64,000 bases of DNA from NCBI GenBank assembly GCA_963693285.1, contig OY848922.1, positions 1,662,923 to 1,726,922 on the forward strand, written 5' to 3'. Shown here one piece after another: positions 25,001-42,127 of the stretch; position 1 is the first letter of the stretch, and every line of letters starts with the position of its first letter. Made by a program: the position numbers and the translations under genes. Below the pieces are notes generated by a model, which worked only from the letters and a program-made list of their open reading frames with translations, searched no databases and was not told the DNA's origin. Source of the DNA: Xestospongia muta. Taxonomy: Eukaryota > Porifera > Demospongiae > Haplosclerida > Petrosiidae.

Positions 25001-26673
25001 AAAATATTTACTAACGACATAACAAAGTCAGTATAGACTACAAATCATTAATTGTAATGCGTATTAAGTGATGATAATGTTTAAAGGACTTACATGAAGG
25101 CAATACCTACATATATTATTGTGATAAAGATAATTATTATTATTATTATTAATGACTAATTAAATTAAGCAATAACAGGACAGTATCTGTGAACAAGCTA
25201 CTTGGAATTATTCCATCACGAGTTCTGAACAACAAAGAAATTCAATGCATCATAGATAGATAGGCTTACAGTCACTGACTTATCAGTCATACAATACTAT
25301 ATCATATACTGGATTATTGTAACTGTGCTGTATACATTGCAGGAGCTGTCAACAAATGTTAGAAGAAATGTCAATGGTGGATTCGTCTGAGATTGATCTT
25401 GAGGTTGAAGAAGAGAGAGATAAGCTACAAAGATTACAAGATGAGGCTCAAAATTGGATCCGACTGTCGGCCATATTGGTAGAGACTGTTACAGAAACAC
25501 ACACAGTTAAGAAGGATGATGATAAAGACAGTGATACTGAAGACAAAATGATACCCAATGAAGAAGAGATTGATGATACAAGGATCAAGTCTAAACAAGA
25601 TGATATGGAATCTGGTAGTGAAAAGTCCCACGAGACTAAATTTGATGAGAGCCTCTTGGAAACAATACTGATGATAGGAAAAGATGATAATGTTAGAGAG
25701 GTACCATCAACCCAACTTGAGGTAAGGTTACAAACGAAGAACATTCTTTTATTTCTTTGTAGTCTGTCACGCCACAAAACCAAGTTTCTATCAATCAGTT
25801 AGACCTAGTTACTGAACAAGGTACATTATATATTACAAGTTATGTGCGCTATAAGGACATGTAAATTTGAAGAGACACTCATGTTTCTTGGACCTTTTAT
25901 TCACAATACAGAACTGCCGGAAGGAAGAGGAGGTCAGCCACAGGAAGCAGAGAAACTGCTTTTGGCTTTAGATGAAACAAAGAATAAGTTGATGTAAGTT
26001 AAAGTGATATATATTTAATTCTTAGCGAGATTAGAGGTAATTTTTATAGTTTTCTTGTTACTATGTCATAGGTGCCTGCCTTTGTGATTATTAACCAAGT
26101 AAATGTACATGATATGTGCTTTGTGTACAATAGACAAATGTACATGATATGTGCTTTGTGTACAATAGACTACTGTAGCAGCTCACTATAAGGGCATCGA
26201 TTATTGTTAAGTATATATGATATGTACTTTGTGCACAATAGACGACTGTAGCAGCTCACTGTAAGGACATCAATTATTGTTAAGTATATATGATATGTAC
26301 TTTGTGTACAATAGACTACTGTAGTAGCTCACTATAAGGGCATCGATTATTGTTAAGTATATATGATATGTACTTTGTGCACAATAGAGTAGGGCATCAG
26401 TTAATGTTCCATGTAAATTAAACTATCTCCGACAACAGGAAACCTTTAGACAATATTATTTGTTTTTACAGTGAACAAGAACTGAAAACAAAAGCAGAAC
26501 AAGAGAGAGCTGAGACAGCAGAAAAACAACTCAAGGAAGCTGAAGATGAAATTACTAAACTAACGACAGAATTAAAACAATTACAAGAGGAATTTCAAGT
26601 ACAAACCACACCAAAATCTACAAAGAAAACATCAAAAGGTCAGCGTTCAAAACAGGAGTCTCGTAAAAAATAA
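19062..26673 (+). CDS. AXDND1: AXDND1 (axonemal dynein light chain domain-containing protein 1)
   Basis: Exons: 19062-19211, 19259-19353, 19488-19542, 19831-19913, 19970-20026, 20075-20111, 20159-20236, 20377-20451, 20498-20592, 20645-20737, 20951-21017, 21070-21107, 21570-21631, 21928-22100, 22487-22582, 22631-22686, 22985-23334, 23410-23455, 23543-23608, 23666-23752, 24618-24708, 24872-25026, 25179-25259, 25343-25721, 25763-25820, 25912-25993, 26472-26673. Total 968 residues. Recognisable parts are VCGAGRDISFLYDA, LIPEEYHIVKHPGVMGLE, KPSGRQEVINLK, and a p28-like axonemal light-chain domain (about residues 186-330, CAERGALLADIRQCYANLL), then coiled coils and a basic tail. The family acts in cilia and sperm flagella. 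Two junctions are unusual: a GC donor at 20112 and an AT at the intron start at 25260 (without splicing there, a stop at 25261-25263). An AATAAA lies at 26751. Confidence 0.9.
19637..19750. repeat. 57-bp tandem duplication in AXDND1 intron 3
   Basis: Two adjacent copies (19637-19693 and 19694-19750) differ by about one base. Each contains ggttccaaggcttaaggcat and agggtctgggatata. A diverged reverse-complement relative (agaccctatagctaaacttt and ggaacctgtaaatgtatta) lies at about 11330-11378, so the unit belongs to a dispersed family. Confidence 0.8.
21160..21386. repeat. Inverted repeat in AXDND1 intron 12
   Basis: Left arm from 21160 (gtatgatgtgccatttgttt, then aaatcctgacaactatctca) is complementary to the right arm ending at 21386 (gaaacaaatggcacatcata, preceded by gaaagttgtcaggattta). 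The centre carries a gatcgatcgatcgat run. The arms are roughly 90-100 bp and imperfect; this looks like a foldback element. Confidence 0.8.
23880..24316. repeat. Palindromic array of ~46-bp units in AXDND1 intron 20
   Basis: A unit with aacataatgcactagttatt and aagatctagttataatagta appears about four times on one strand (to about 24083) and then about five times on the other (to about 24316). The whole is one long interrupted palindrome of tandem repeats. Units differ by single bases (gcac/gcat/ggac) and some contain perfect sub-palindromes such as actagt. The flank at 24330-24480 has short C7 runs. Confidence 0.85.
26101..26395. repeat. Nested tandem repeats in AXDND1 intron 26
   Basis: First a unit with acatgatatgtgctttgtgt is present twice (period about 38 bp); then a 73-bp unit beginning ctgtag(c/t)agctcact occurs about three times up to about 26395. 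The units share the core gatatgt(g/a)ctttgtg. Confidence 0.8.
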
Positions 26674-26771
26674 ATTAAATTGGATACTTATTAAAATTAT
26701 TAAAAATCACGTTTTGTTTATAAACAAGTGTTTCAGACAATACCTGTAATAATAAATTAAATATTTTCTAA

Positions 26772-27833
26772 TCATTGTTTGATAAATTTGTCTAATGCAT
26801 TCCTTAATTCCTGTGAAAGGTAGTTGTACTTATGAGTTGACTGCCCACAATCAACGAAAGTAATTTGACGAGGATCTCTTGTCGTGAGAGCAATATCATA
26901 CAATTTCTTACCAACGTGAAATGGAATAATAATGTCTGAATGACCATGCATTATCATTATGGGACAAGTTATATGGTGTATCCGCTCATCTGATGGATGC
27001 CTCTCGTGCATATAACCTTGATATATTCGTTTTCCAAGAGGTACAAATGGCAATCCAAAGGGGTGATTATATGCAGCATCTACGACATTAGTGAACGGAG
27101 CATCCAATAAAATCCCTGCAGGATTCATATCCAACGATTGAAGTTGTACTGTCAGATAAACTGCAGCACTAGAACCAAGTGAATGACCCCATATATAGAT
27201 AGGAGATTTAGTCGTGTGTGTTCGTATCCAATTCCACACAAGTAACCCATCTTCCATTAGATTTGTCTCACTTGGGTAACAGTCTGAATCACCGAAACCT
27301 CGGTAATCAAATGTAATCACATGATAATCTTTCTCCACACTCAAATACTTGTAAAGACCTACTCGAGAATAGGTACCCCTCGTTCCCGTATTGCCATGGA
27401 GATACAAAATGATAGGTGATCCATCATTAAGTAATGCATTCTTTTCATTCTCGTTGTATGTCACGGTAGAATATTTTCCTCGTGGTACATACCATATACC
27501 AATACGGCATTTGTTGTCATGTTGTAGGTAGAAGTTGGTAGCCTGTTGTAGACCAAATTCAGCTGGATTTGATAAATTAACAAAATAAGGTATTTTCACT
27601 TTATGGACGTAAATAAGTTGATTTTGTATCCATTTACAATTCATAAAAGAGATGATAGTAAATATATACATGAAGCAGAAAAGTGGTGCAGTGAAGAGGA
27701 GACAAGTACAACATTTTGACCTTTTCTTCTTGCTTTTGGTTTGCTTTTGAAGGTTACCACTATCTTTGGTCTTAACGTTTTCAGCCACTACATGACTATC
27801 AGTATGATGAGATAGTCGAGTTCTAACAACCAT
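26772..27833 (-). CDS. ABHD12: ABHD12-like membrane serine hydrolase
   Basis: A single-exon frame of 353 residues starting with ATG at 27833. Residues 42-63 form a membrane segment after a basic N-terminus (KSKKKRSK). The alpha/beta-hydrolase core has LYLHGNTGTRG (oxyanion region, 144-153), FDYRGFGDSD (175-184), the nucleophile elbow WGHSLGSS with Ser218, PFTNVVDAAYNHPF, HGHSDIIIPF with Asp300, and His334 in STHKYNYL: a complete catalytic triad in the expected order. ABHD12 hydrolyses lysophosphatidylserine and monoacylglycerols at the ER membrane. The length is somewhat below the roughly 400 residues of vertebrate ABHD12. ABHD12B is an equally possible name. No introns are present, unlike its neighbours. 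Its stop codon lies 98 bp from that of convergent AXDND1, so the 3' UTRs probably overlap. Confidence 0.88.
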   Translation of the reverse strand: MVVRTRLSHHTDSHVVAENVKTKDSGNLQKQTKSKKKRSKCCTCLLFTAPLFCFMYIFTIISFMNCKWIQNQLIYVHKVKIPYFVNLSNPAEFGLQQATNFYLQHDNKCRIGIWYVPRGKYSTVTYNENEKNALLNDGSPIILYLHGNTGTRGTYSRVGLYKYLSVEKDYHVITFDYRGFGDSDCYPSETNLMEDGLLVWNWIRTHTTKSPIYIWGHSLGSSAAVYLTVQLQSLDMNPAGILLDAPFTNVVDAAYNHPFGLPFVPLGKRIYQGYMHERHPSDERIHHITCPIMIMHGHSDIIIPFHVGKKLYDIALTTRDPRQITFVDCGQSTHKYNYLSQELRNALDKFIKQ

Positions 27834-28128
27834 GCTGTCTCAATCCAAGATGCTGACGAAAGATCACCACGCCCCCTTTAGGAAGATTCATGCACCTCCT
27901 ACTAAATAATGGTAGTGTCATAGAGTAGCGAGTAATAATCTGATAACTATCGTAAAATCATAAGACACTGAATAGCATTCATAATACAATTATGCCTCCT
28001 ACTAATTAATTGATGGTTTATGAAATTAATGTCATGGATCCTTTTCCTTGCATAATAATTAATGACAATATAAATTTCCTCAATCTTCCTTTCCTTTTGC
28101 AATACCAAGTGAAGTTGCCCTGTACAAG
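27834..28128. promoter_or_regulatory. Divergent intergenic region ABHD12-like / ABCB transporter A
   Basis: 295 bp between divergent start codons. The ABHD12 side has a GC-rich box (accacgccccc, about 27869-27879). The rest is AT-rich, and no TATA box with convincing spacing was seen. Confidence 0.45.
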
Positions 28129-31100
28129 ATGGATTCAGAAAAGTTAGTCATATTTTTCATTTGTATAATTGAATTACATTAATATTGTTGCATAATTCAG
28201 TAACACTAATGAAATAAAGAAACAAGATGATAAACTAATACCATTTAGGCGAGTGGTGAGTTTAAATTAACCAGGTGTACATTAATTATGTAATTATGCT
28301 TTGTGTAGTTTCGTTATGCAAAATGGTACGACTATCTTATGATGCTAGTTGGTACAATAACATCTATAATATTTGGTATTGCAATGCCCTGTAGTACTCT
28401 TGTGTTTGGAGCTACAGTTAATGAATTTGTAGCCTACTCTGTGGCAAAAAAAATAACCGATGCCCCCTGGAATGAAAGTATTCAATTAAATTGCAATGGC
28501 TCTGCTCAAACCAAATTAGTGATCGACTACCTTGAATCCAGTGACCCTAATAACAAACTACAGCTGGATATTATGGTTTATTCATTGTATTATTTCATAT
28601 TAGCTCTGATTTCACTTGTTTGTGCTTTTTTGTCAATTGTACTTTGGAGCTGGAGTGCCCAAAATCAAGCTCATCGGATTAGACGAGCTTTATTTAAAGT
28701 TATTATACACAAGAATATCGAATGGTTTGATATTAATCCATCTGCTGAATTAAATGGATACTTGTCCAAGTAAGCATTATTTTACCATTGTCTCGTCTTT
28801 AAGTTTCATCCATCCATCCATCTATTCACGTGTATCTTGTAGAAACATTGAGAATATTGAAGAAGGAATAGGTCTAGGTTTATGTCAAGCAATCAAAGGT
28901 CTTTCAGTTATAATGGCAGGAATTATCATAGCATTTGTACAAAGCTGGCAACTTTCTTTGCTTTGCAGTATCATATTACCAGCTGTTCTACTGACAGTTG
29001 TAGTTAGTAGTAAGGTAAGATAAAACTTAGTATTTGTTCATTTTGTGAAGACTTTTTCACCCTCTAGTTAATGACAAAGTATTCGTTGCAAGCTCAAAAA
29101 CCTTTCAATAAAGCTGCAGAAATTGCTGAAGAAGCTCTTTCTTGTATTAGAACAGTTGTTGCATTTGGAGGGGAAGAACATGAGATAAACAGGTGGTTAA
29201 TGTATGCTATTCAAAATTATTTGTGATATTGTCAGATACCACAATTTATTGCAAAAATCTTATAAATCTACTTTTAAGAAATTGATTGTCAACACTCTAC
29301 TAATATCCATCTACACACTCATTCTGTTTGAATCTTACTTTGTTGCACTCTGGTAAGATAGCAGTATTCTGTCACAGACAATATGTCTTATGTCCTTACT
29401 TTTGAATAGGTTTGGATCATTTTTGTACTCAAAGTGTCAAATAAGACCAGGAGATATTTTCGTAGTAAGATATGATATGCAATGAATGTATATAGTAATG
29501 TTTACAGGTGTTGTTTTCTTTGGCTTTTGGGTGGTCAGAACTAAATTCAACAATCCCCAATTTTGGTTTAATTGCATCCTGCTTTTCCTCAGCTACAGCT
29601 GTGTTTACAGTTCTTGATGAGGAGGTATGTGCATGTATGATGGCTAACGACAGCAAAATGACATTATCAAATAATTCTAGAAAAAAGAACCTGATCCAGT
29701 TATTTGTGAACGATTCATTCCAAAAACAATTGTCGGAAAGATAGAGTTTTGTGACATTGTGTTTAATTATCCATCTCGTCCTGATATTCCGGTACTACGT
29801 GGAGTAGATTTTATGATTATGCCTGGACAAACTGTTGCATTGGTGGGTGCCAGTGGATGTGGTAAGACTACTGTACTCCAACTTCTTCTAAGGTTTTATA
29901 ACCTCAAAGAAGGCAAGGTATGAACAGCCATATAACATATAATGATAATAATAATAATGTCTAGATTACTCTTGATGGCTACTCCCTCACAGAATTGGAT
30001 GTAAAATGGTTCCGAAGTAACATTGGTGTTGTCACACAGGAATCTAATCTCTTTGATGACACAATATTGGAAAATATCAAATATGGCAAGGAGAATGCCA
30101 CAATGGGCGAAATTGAAGAGGCTGCTAGAACTGCTAACATATATGACTTCATATGTGAATTACCTGATGGATTCAATACCATAGTTGGAAAAAGAGGAAC
30201 TAAGCTAAGTGGAGGTCAAAATCAACGTATAGCTATAGCTCGAGCTCTAGTCCGAAATCCCAAGATCCTCCTTCTTGATGAAGCCACTTCTGCTCTAGAC
30301 AAAGAATGTGAGAAGATTGTACAGGAAGCTCTAGATAAAGCCAGAAAGGGACGTACTACTATCATCATTGCCCATCGCTTGTCTACTATTCAAACAGCTG
30401 ATGTTATAGTGGGTATCAAAGATGGACGTGTTGTTGAAATAGGTACTCATAGTCAACTAATGAGCAGTAAAGGTTTGTATTACAAACTTGTTTTAAGCCA
30501 AAGATTGGAAGAAAAGGAGAATGCTGAAGGAGGTACACTCGTTATTTACTAATATTGATATTCTCCTCTTCTTTAGGAACATCAGAGGACTTCAATAGAG
30601 CAGTTCGAGAATCCTTACGAAGAGAATCACATGCAGGATGGAGTGATTCACATTTAAGAGAGCATGAGACCATCTCTTCTGTAAAGAAACCTCTCAAACT
30701 AAACCAATGTATTACAGCATCTGATATTGTGCCAGTTGATGTGTCTGAATTAGTAATTCAAAAAGTAACTCTCGATACAGCATCAAAAGAGGTTAAAACA
30801 CATTAATATAATATATTATTATGTATTAATACAGCTAATCACTGATTCTACTGCTGACAATGAGACAGGAAAAATATCCTTATTGACCATCCTGAAGCTG
30901 GCCATATCTGACTGGCATATACTAGCTTTAGGCATATTCACATCTTTAATATTTGGAGCTGCAATACCAATAAGTTATATGATATTTGGTATAGCTATTA
31001 TGGTGAGGCCACAATTCTTTACATCATATAATAAATCCTTTTTAATTAGCGACTCAGTGAACCAGATTTAGATGAAATGTCAAATGACATTTTGCATATG

Positions 31101-33131
31101 TCTACATTTTATATTCTAATTGGTATTAGTGGTGCTATAGTTCAAAGCATATGTGTAAGTCAGACTTGTTGGCATTGCATGCACAATTGTACTTAGGTTA
31201 CAATTATAATTAATGTCTTTAATCATAAACAATTCAATTTAGATTGGATCTTTGGGTACAGCTGAATTAAATTTAGCTATCAAGCTGAGAACAAAATGTT
31301 TTACTGCTATGTTAGAAAAAGAAATGGCTTGGTTTGATCAGCCTCGAAATTCTGTTGGAGCACTCACAACCCTTTTGATTATAGACATTTCAGTAGTGTC
31401 TGCTTCAGTAAGTAAATAATTATGTAGGCATATATCTACATAATTTTGATACATTTTACAGCCCCTATCACACGTTTTTGTTGTATACAGATCAGTGGAT
31501 TTCATTTGGGCGATGTTTTGAAGGCATTTTCTGCCGTCATTGTAACTATTGTGCTGAGTTTTATTGCTTCATGGGCTATATCAATGATTGCACTGCTTGG
31601 ATTTCCTTTTCTTTTAGCTATAGGCCTCTTTCAACTATGGCTCACTCAAACATATGCATTACTTAGACAAGAGAAACTGGTGGAAAGTGCAAAGATTGCA
31701 AATGAAACAATTGATAATATTCACACCGTTGTATCCCTTGGTATAGAAGCATCAATTGAAAGGAAATATTCAAAGAAACTGTCCATACCTTTAAGGTGAA
31801 TATTTTTGTATATTTTGTCCAAGATCTGTGTGAATACCCAAAACCACTTTCCAATTCATGCAGTGATCTTTTGTAGGACTAGATTAACGAAATACTGTTT
31901 GCATGGCATTGGCTATGGGCTATCCTGGTCACTTAATATATTCTTGTTTGCTGTGAGTTATAATCTTGGAACATACTTGGTAATATCCGATCCAAATGCA
32001 GTCTATCATATTGAGTATGGAGATATGTTCAAGTAAGAAGTTGTAGAATATCTGTTTGGAGATTTGCCATTTTTTTTAATGTATAGGATTTTTGGTATGG
32101 TGTATGCATCAGCTTTTCTAATCAAGAGGGTTTTCTTAATGTCACCTGACTTATTGAAGGCACAATTGTCAACAAAACCAATTGCACATTTACTCAAAAA
32201 GAAATTCCAGAAAGATGCTAATGTTGATCCTGAAATAATTCTGGTTAGTAGAATTTAAAGGAGTAGAACTATTATATTAATACCTAATACTGTACAGATT
32301 TAAAGCATGCTTATACATTTATGTAGGAAAATGTGAAGGGAGACATTTCAATGAAGTCTTTATCATTTTCATATCCTACACGTCCTGAGCTGCCAGTTTT
32401 GCAAAATTTATCCATCAGTATTGAGCCTGGCAAGACACTAGCTATATTAGGACCCAGTGGTTCAGGTAAAAGCACTGTTGTTTCACTCATTGAACGGTTT
32501 TATGATCCCACATCTGGTGTTTTGTCTTTGGATGGAGAAAATATTTGTGCTTTAAATGTTTCATGGCTTCGTCGTCAGATCAGTCTAGTATCACAAGAAC
32601 CAGTGTTATTTGATATGTCTATTGGTGATAATATACATTATGGTGCCATTTATAAAGAACTCAGTGTTGAAGATATCATTGAAGCAGCTAAAGCTGCCAA
32701 TATTCATGACTTTATTCAAACACTCCCTCAAGTGAGACTATCTATGTTATTTGGTTATGATGATTATCTTTCTATTGTTTTAGGGTTATAATACAAATGT
32801 GGGCTCTAAAGGAATGCAATTAAGTGGAGGTCAGAAACAACGTATAGCTATAGCTCGAGCTCTAGTCCGAAATCCCAAGATCCTCCTCCTTGATGAGGCC
32901 ACTTCTGCTCTGGACACAGAGAGTGAGAAGATTGTACAGGAAGCTCTAGATAAAGCCAGAGAGGGACGTACTACTATCATCATTGCCCATCGCTTATCTA
33001 CTATTTCCAATGCAGACAATATAGCTGTACTCCATAGAGGAACTGTCATAGAACAGGGGACTCACTCTCAACTAATGAACAAAAAAGGAGCATATTATTT
33101 TATGAACAATGTACAAGAATTATTTTACTGA
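28129..33131 (+). CDS. ABCB1-like: ABCB1-type full ABC transporter (paralogue A)
   Basis: Exons: 28129-28142, 28201-28255, 28309-28769, 28843-29014, 29068-29192, 29236-29352, 29410-29464, 29508-29624, 29681-29917, 29965-30532, 30577-30791, 30835-31002, 31050-31154, 31243-31407, 31491-31795, 31877-32032, 32087-32243, 32327-32731, 32784-33131; 1314 residues. The layout is TMD1-NBD1-linker-TMD2-NBD2. NBD1 has Walker A GASGCGKT (about 428-435), the signature LSGGQNQR (about 532; Asn replaces the usual Lys), Walker [13 protein letters not shown] and H-loop AHRLST. NBD2 has GPSGSGKS (about 1106) and LSGGQKQR (about 1212). This is a P-glycoprotein-type exporter for hydrophobic compounds at the plasma membrane; its substrate cannot be read from sequence. 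The 14-nt first coding exon is the least certain part. The exon plan matches transporters B and C on the other strand. Confidence 0.93.
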
Positions 33132-33276
33132 ATTATACAGCTACTTCTAGTTCACACACACACACACACATATATATATATTAAGACGTTTATTAATACA
33201 AATTATCATCATTTAAGCTTTATTACTTCAAAAATATAACATTTGAGGATACCATGCAAGTGAACCTGAGAGTATG

Positions 33277-33333
<57 letters not shown>

Positions 33334-33981
33334 TTTTTTTATTGAGAGTATATATACATATATATATATATATTTTGGGTAAATTAATTGATGTTTGATT
33401 GCCTTTTTTATTTTCTTCTCTGTGTTTTGTATATTCTTCACACAGGAATCATACAATATCAATATTGATGCTTTTATTATTGTATAAAACTTATATGTGG
33501 TTGTCTCTCATATTGATAGTTTATTGGACAACCTTAAATTAAAAGGTTAAGAATAATCATTGTAGATAAAATGTTATACAATATACCTACCAGTATTAGC
33601 TTCTATTATTGTAAGATAGCTTAGTAGTATTAATAACTTTTCAGTCACAGTCAGTGTCAACATATAAAGAACAGTTGGCTACAACTGAAGTTACAATTTG
33701 CTAACAGTGGATGCTAAATGCATTTATTTTTGTATACAAAAGTCCATTGAGTCAAGTGTCTTTTCCCTGTCTATGTAATCACAAAATAAAGACATTATAA
33801 CTCGTGCTTTAGACATTGCACTAATGGAATCACATATTACCATCAACAAACACACGACATGGAACTTTATAAATTTTTTTTTCTATTAAATTTGATTTGT
33901 GGTTGTAGATTTAATTAATTATTATTATTCATTATTAATATATTATTGTTATTGGGCGTGGATCGCCACATGTAAAGAAAA
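33132..33981. other. Intergenic region with (TA)n repeats upstream of CDC73
   Basis: Holds a (CA)n/(TA)n run at about 33153-33180 and (TA)n tracts at 33270-33373; the rest is AT-rich. A gggcgtgg box (about 33954-33961) lies about 21 bp before the CDC73 start codon. No gene is seen. Confidence 0.6.
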
Positions 33982-38891
<4,910 letters not shown>

Positions 38892-39354
38892 TCCTTTCCA
38901 ACTCTGTTCCTACACATGCACACATTTGTTGTATATGATTGTAATGTCAATGTATTATGTTATACAGTGTATTTACCATCAAAAGTTATTAATATTGATG
39001 TCATTTACATTATCGCAAAACAATGTTCGTATGACAGCTGGTAATCCTGAACAAGACATCCACATATTATAGGCACATGTTGTAACATCAAAAGAAAACG
39101 TCCCTTTTACATTTCTGGTTTACTCCTCTTTTGTGCTCCATAGATCATCTCTTGTATCTGATTGCTCTCATTTATAAAACCACTCAAATAGTGACTTTAA
39201 TAATTAGGATTGTCATCAGGAGGGAATGGCAGTCAGCTAGAAAGAAACTACCACTTTGTAATTTGACAATCAAAATTTTGGGATACAACTCAATTATGTA
39301 TAATACAGTTAGCAGCTGGTAATAAAATGATAACACTTATAATGATATCAAATG
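38892..39354. other. CDC73 / PdxS convergent intergenic spacer
   Basis: About 460 bp, presumably both 3' UTRs. AT-rich; no gene or repeat recognised. Confidence 0.6.
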
Positions 39355-41852
39355 TCAAGAACGAGTGCTTTCTCTTGATGCCCACTCTTGCTTCATTTCA
39401 TCACAATTGACACCAACCTAATTAAAAGTTGAGATAAAATCCAGATCATTCGACTGTAACAACTGATATAGAACTTACCATTGCTTCACCTAAATCTTCA
39501 CTAACTTCAGCTAAAATCTTTGGATCGTTATAATGTGTAACAGCTTGGACCATTGCCTTAGCTCTCTTGGATGGGTTGGTACTCTTAAATATACCAGAAC
39601 CCACAAAGACACCGTCTACGCCTAGTTGCATCAGGAGACCCACGTCTGCTGGAGTAGCTACAATATGAAGAATGAAAGAACAGTCCTTACAGGTGTAAAA
39701 CATAGTAAAGAATACTTATAGTAGACACTTTGGGACATTGGAAATATCCAGCATCCTTAATACATTAATGGTTAAATGTCCCTAAGTCTTATGGTTTCCT
39801 TCCTAAGTTAGAAAAAATGGTCACTGTGACCATAATTTCCAATTTTAGAAGGAAATTCATTATGAGTAAAGCTGAACAACAACAATATAAAAATAAATAT
39901 CTTGTTGGTTCCGACCTCACTTACATACTTACATGTTCTGACCTTACATACTTACATATATGTATTCACTTACCAAGACCTCCAGCAGCAAAGTTGACCA
40001 CTGATAGTCGTCCTAGTTCAGCAGTCTGTTTCAACAACGGATAAGACACGCCCAACTGTTTAGCATAACTATATAGTTCGGAGAGATCCATTGCCTGAGC
40101 CATTTTGATTTCGTGATTAATAGCTCTAGCGTGTTTAACAGCCTCCACTACATTACCTACATGTGTTAGTATAAGATTAATATATAATAGGGAAATTCAA
40201 AAGACAAGAGGTCTAAGGGACTACTCTTTACATCAAATTGCTCTTTGAAAGGTATTTATTGCATACATAATTGAAATGATAGAGGAAGTTATAAGATTAA
40301 TATTATATTATATAATATTATAATACTATATAATATAATATAGTACTATATAATATTATATAATATTATATTATATAATATAATATTATATAATATTATA
40401 TAGTATTATATAATATATTATATAATATTATCTATGTACATGTGCTACATACACACACACAGAGCAATATACCCTATAGATGTTAGTATTCCTATAATCT
40501 CCCTCATTAAAGCTTTAACATCTCAAATGTAACGATATTTTTCACAAAGAAAAACTACATCTATATATAGAATTATTAACTGTGACATCATTGCTATTTT
40601 AATTAATTAGTAACCAGCGTCTGTTTTGGTCTCTGGTATCAATATATATAATTAAAATCACCTGTTCCAGCTTCTCCTTTTGTTCTGATCATAGAAGCTC
40701 CTTCTTCAATTCTTCTCAAAGCCTCACCTAGATTCCTAGCACCACACACAAAAGGAATTGTAAAACCATGTTTATCGACATGGTTTTCATGATCAGCTGG
40801 GGTCAAGACTATAGGATGAAAACAAAAGAAACCAAGGCTCATTGATTACTCATTAATGATGATGATGCAATGAGGCTGGCTTGTTTCATGAGCTCCAAAT
40901 ATTTTTTGTACCTTCAGATTCATCAATAAAATCAACTCCTAGTGCTTGCAAGATTTGTGCTTCTACAAAATGTCCAATTCGTACTTTGGCCATCACAGGA
41001 ATTGTCACTGCAGCCATGATTTCTTTAATTTTCTACAAGAAACAAACACACCTACTATCTCTATCAATATTGGCTTTGTAATTAATAGCCACCATTTTGA
41101 AAGAGAGCTTGCAAACTAAATTACAAATTACATACACTAGATGAAGCGACCTCATGCTCCATGGATAAAAAATAGCACTAATAATTATGATTATTGTTAT
41201 AATTGGTTCATTAACTTACCTTAGGGTCTGTCATGCGTGCTACTCCACCTTCCTTTCGTATATCAGCAGGGACTCGTTCCAGAGCCATCACGGCACAGGC
41301 TCCAGCCTCTTCAGCAATTCTAGCTTGTTCTGCCGTTACGACATCCATTATTATCCCACCTTTTAACATCTGTGCTAAACCCTCCTTTACTGTAACAGTA
41401 CCTAAAAATTTAAGGTAATATCATTACATTACCATACCGATATAGAGCGAGAGATCAGTTACTATGGAGTCAGAACAACAGTTCTAGTTCCATCATATTT
41501 TAATTTATTATTCTACCTTTCTATATATAGACACCATGCTAAGCCACTATAGAAAGGGTTTATTGTATATAGTAATTGAATTATATGTTGTTAAAAGTTA
41601 ATAAAACTACCGTATACTGGGTAATTTTGGAGGGAAATGTTGGCAAATTGATATAAAATAAACTATAAACTGGAGAATGTTGAGAACATGCAAGTGGGCG
41701 GGGCTAATATTAATGTTTATTGGTTCTTTGAAACTAAGATATTGGTAATATAGTGAAAGTTTGGCCACTTCTGAAGACATAAAAAGAAAATTTAGGCCAG
41801 TGGATTATAAAATTAATCAATTTGAATATATTATACTGATATCAGAAAAACA

Positions 41853-41906
<54 letters not shown>

Positions 41907-42127
41907 TGTTTTGAACAATTAATTGTACCAAATCACAGTGATACAAACAGTTATAGATTTACTACCACACTTCCCAACAATTTTTATGATATGTTCGTTG
42001 AGTTTACCTATGTAACTCATAACTTATTGATATAACACAATAGAGCAGAATAAACACGATATCATTATTATTACACAAGTTGACACGTCTTCTTACCCGT
42101 TACTCGAGCTGATGCTGTTGATTCCAT
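39355..42127 (-). CDS. SNZ: PdxS / SNZ, pyridoxal 5'-phosphate synthase lyase subunit
   Basis: Exons 42097-42127, 41220-41401, 40912-41032, 40662-40808, 39974-40156, 39479-39657 and 39355-39417 join to 301 residues, the full family length. The subunit condenses a pentose phosphate, glyceraldehyde 3-phosphate and ammonia to PLP. Visible are [20 protein letters not shown] with the catalytic Asp (about 30), [16 protein letters not shown], the Schiff-base Lys in [16 protein letters not shown] (about 87), the second Lys in [12 protein letters not shown] (about 155), [14 protein letters not shown] and the phosphate-binding [14 protein letters not shown]. The C-terminus ([17 protein letters not shown]) is as short as in other eukaryotic members. 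Seven exons with canonical splice sites show it is a resident gene, not bacterial contamination. It diverges from PdxT, its ammonia-supplying partner, across 176 bp. Confidence 0.97.
40301..40432. repeat. Self-complementary TA/TAATATTATA tract in PdxS intron 4
   Basis: About 130 bp made almost only of A and T in tataatatta-type words, so it is self-complementary throughout. It is followed by a (CA)n stretch near 40452. Confidence 0.85.
41850..41897. repeat. (TA)n microsatellite in PdxS intron 1
   Basis: About 24 TA dinucleotides in an uninterrupted run. Confidence 0.95.

Noticed and set aside
33223..33462. Tyr/Ile-repeat frame on the minus strand
   Set aside because: Translation of (TA)n microsatellites.
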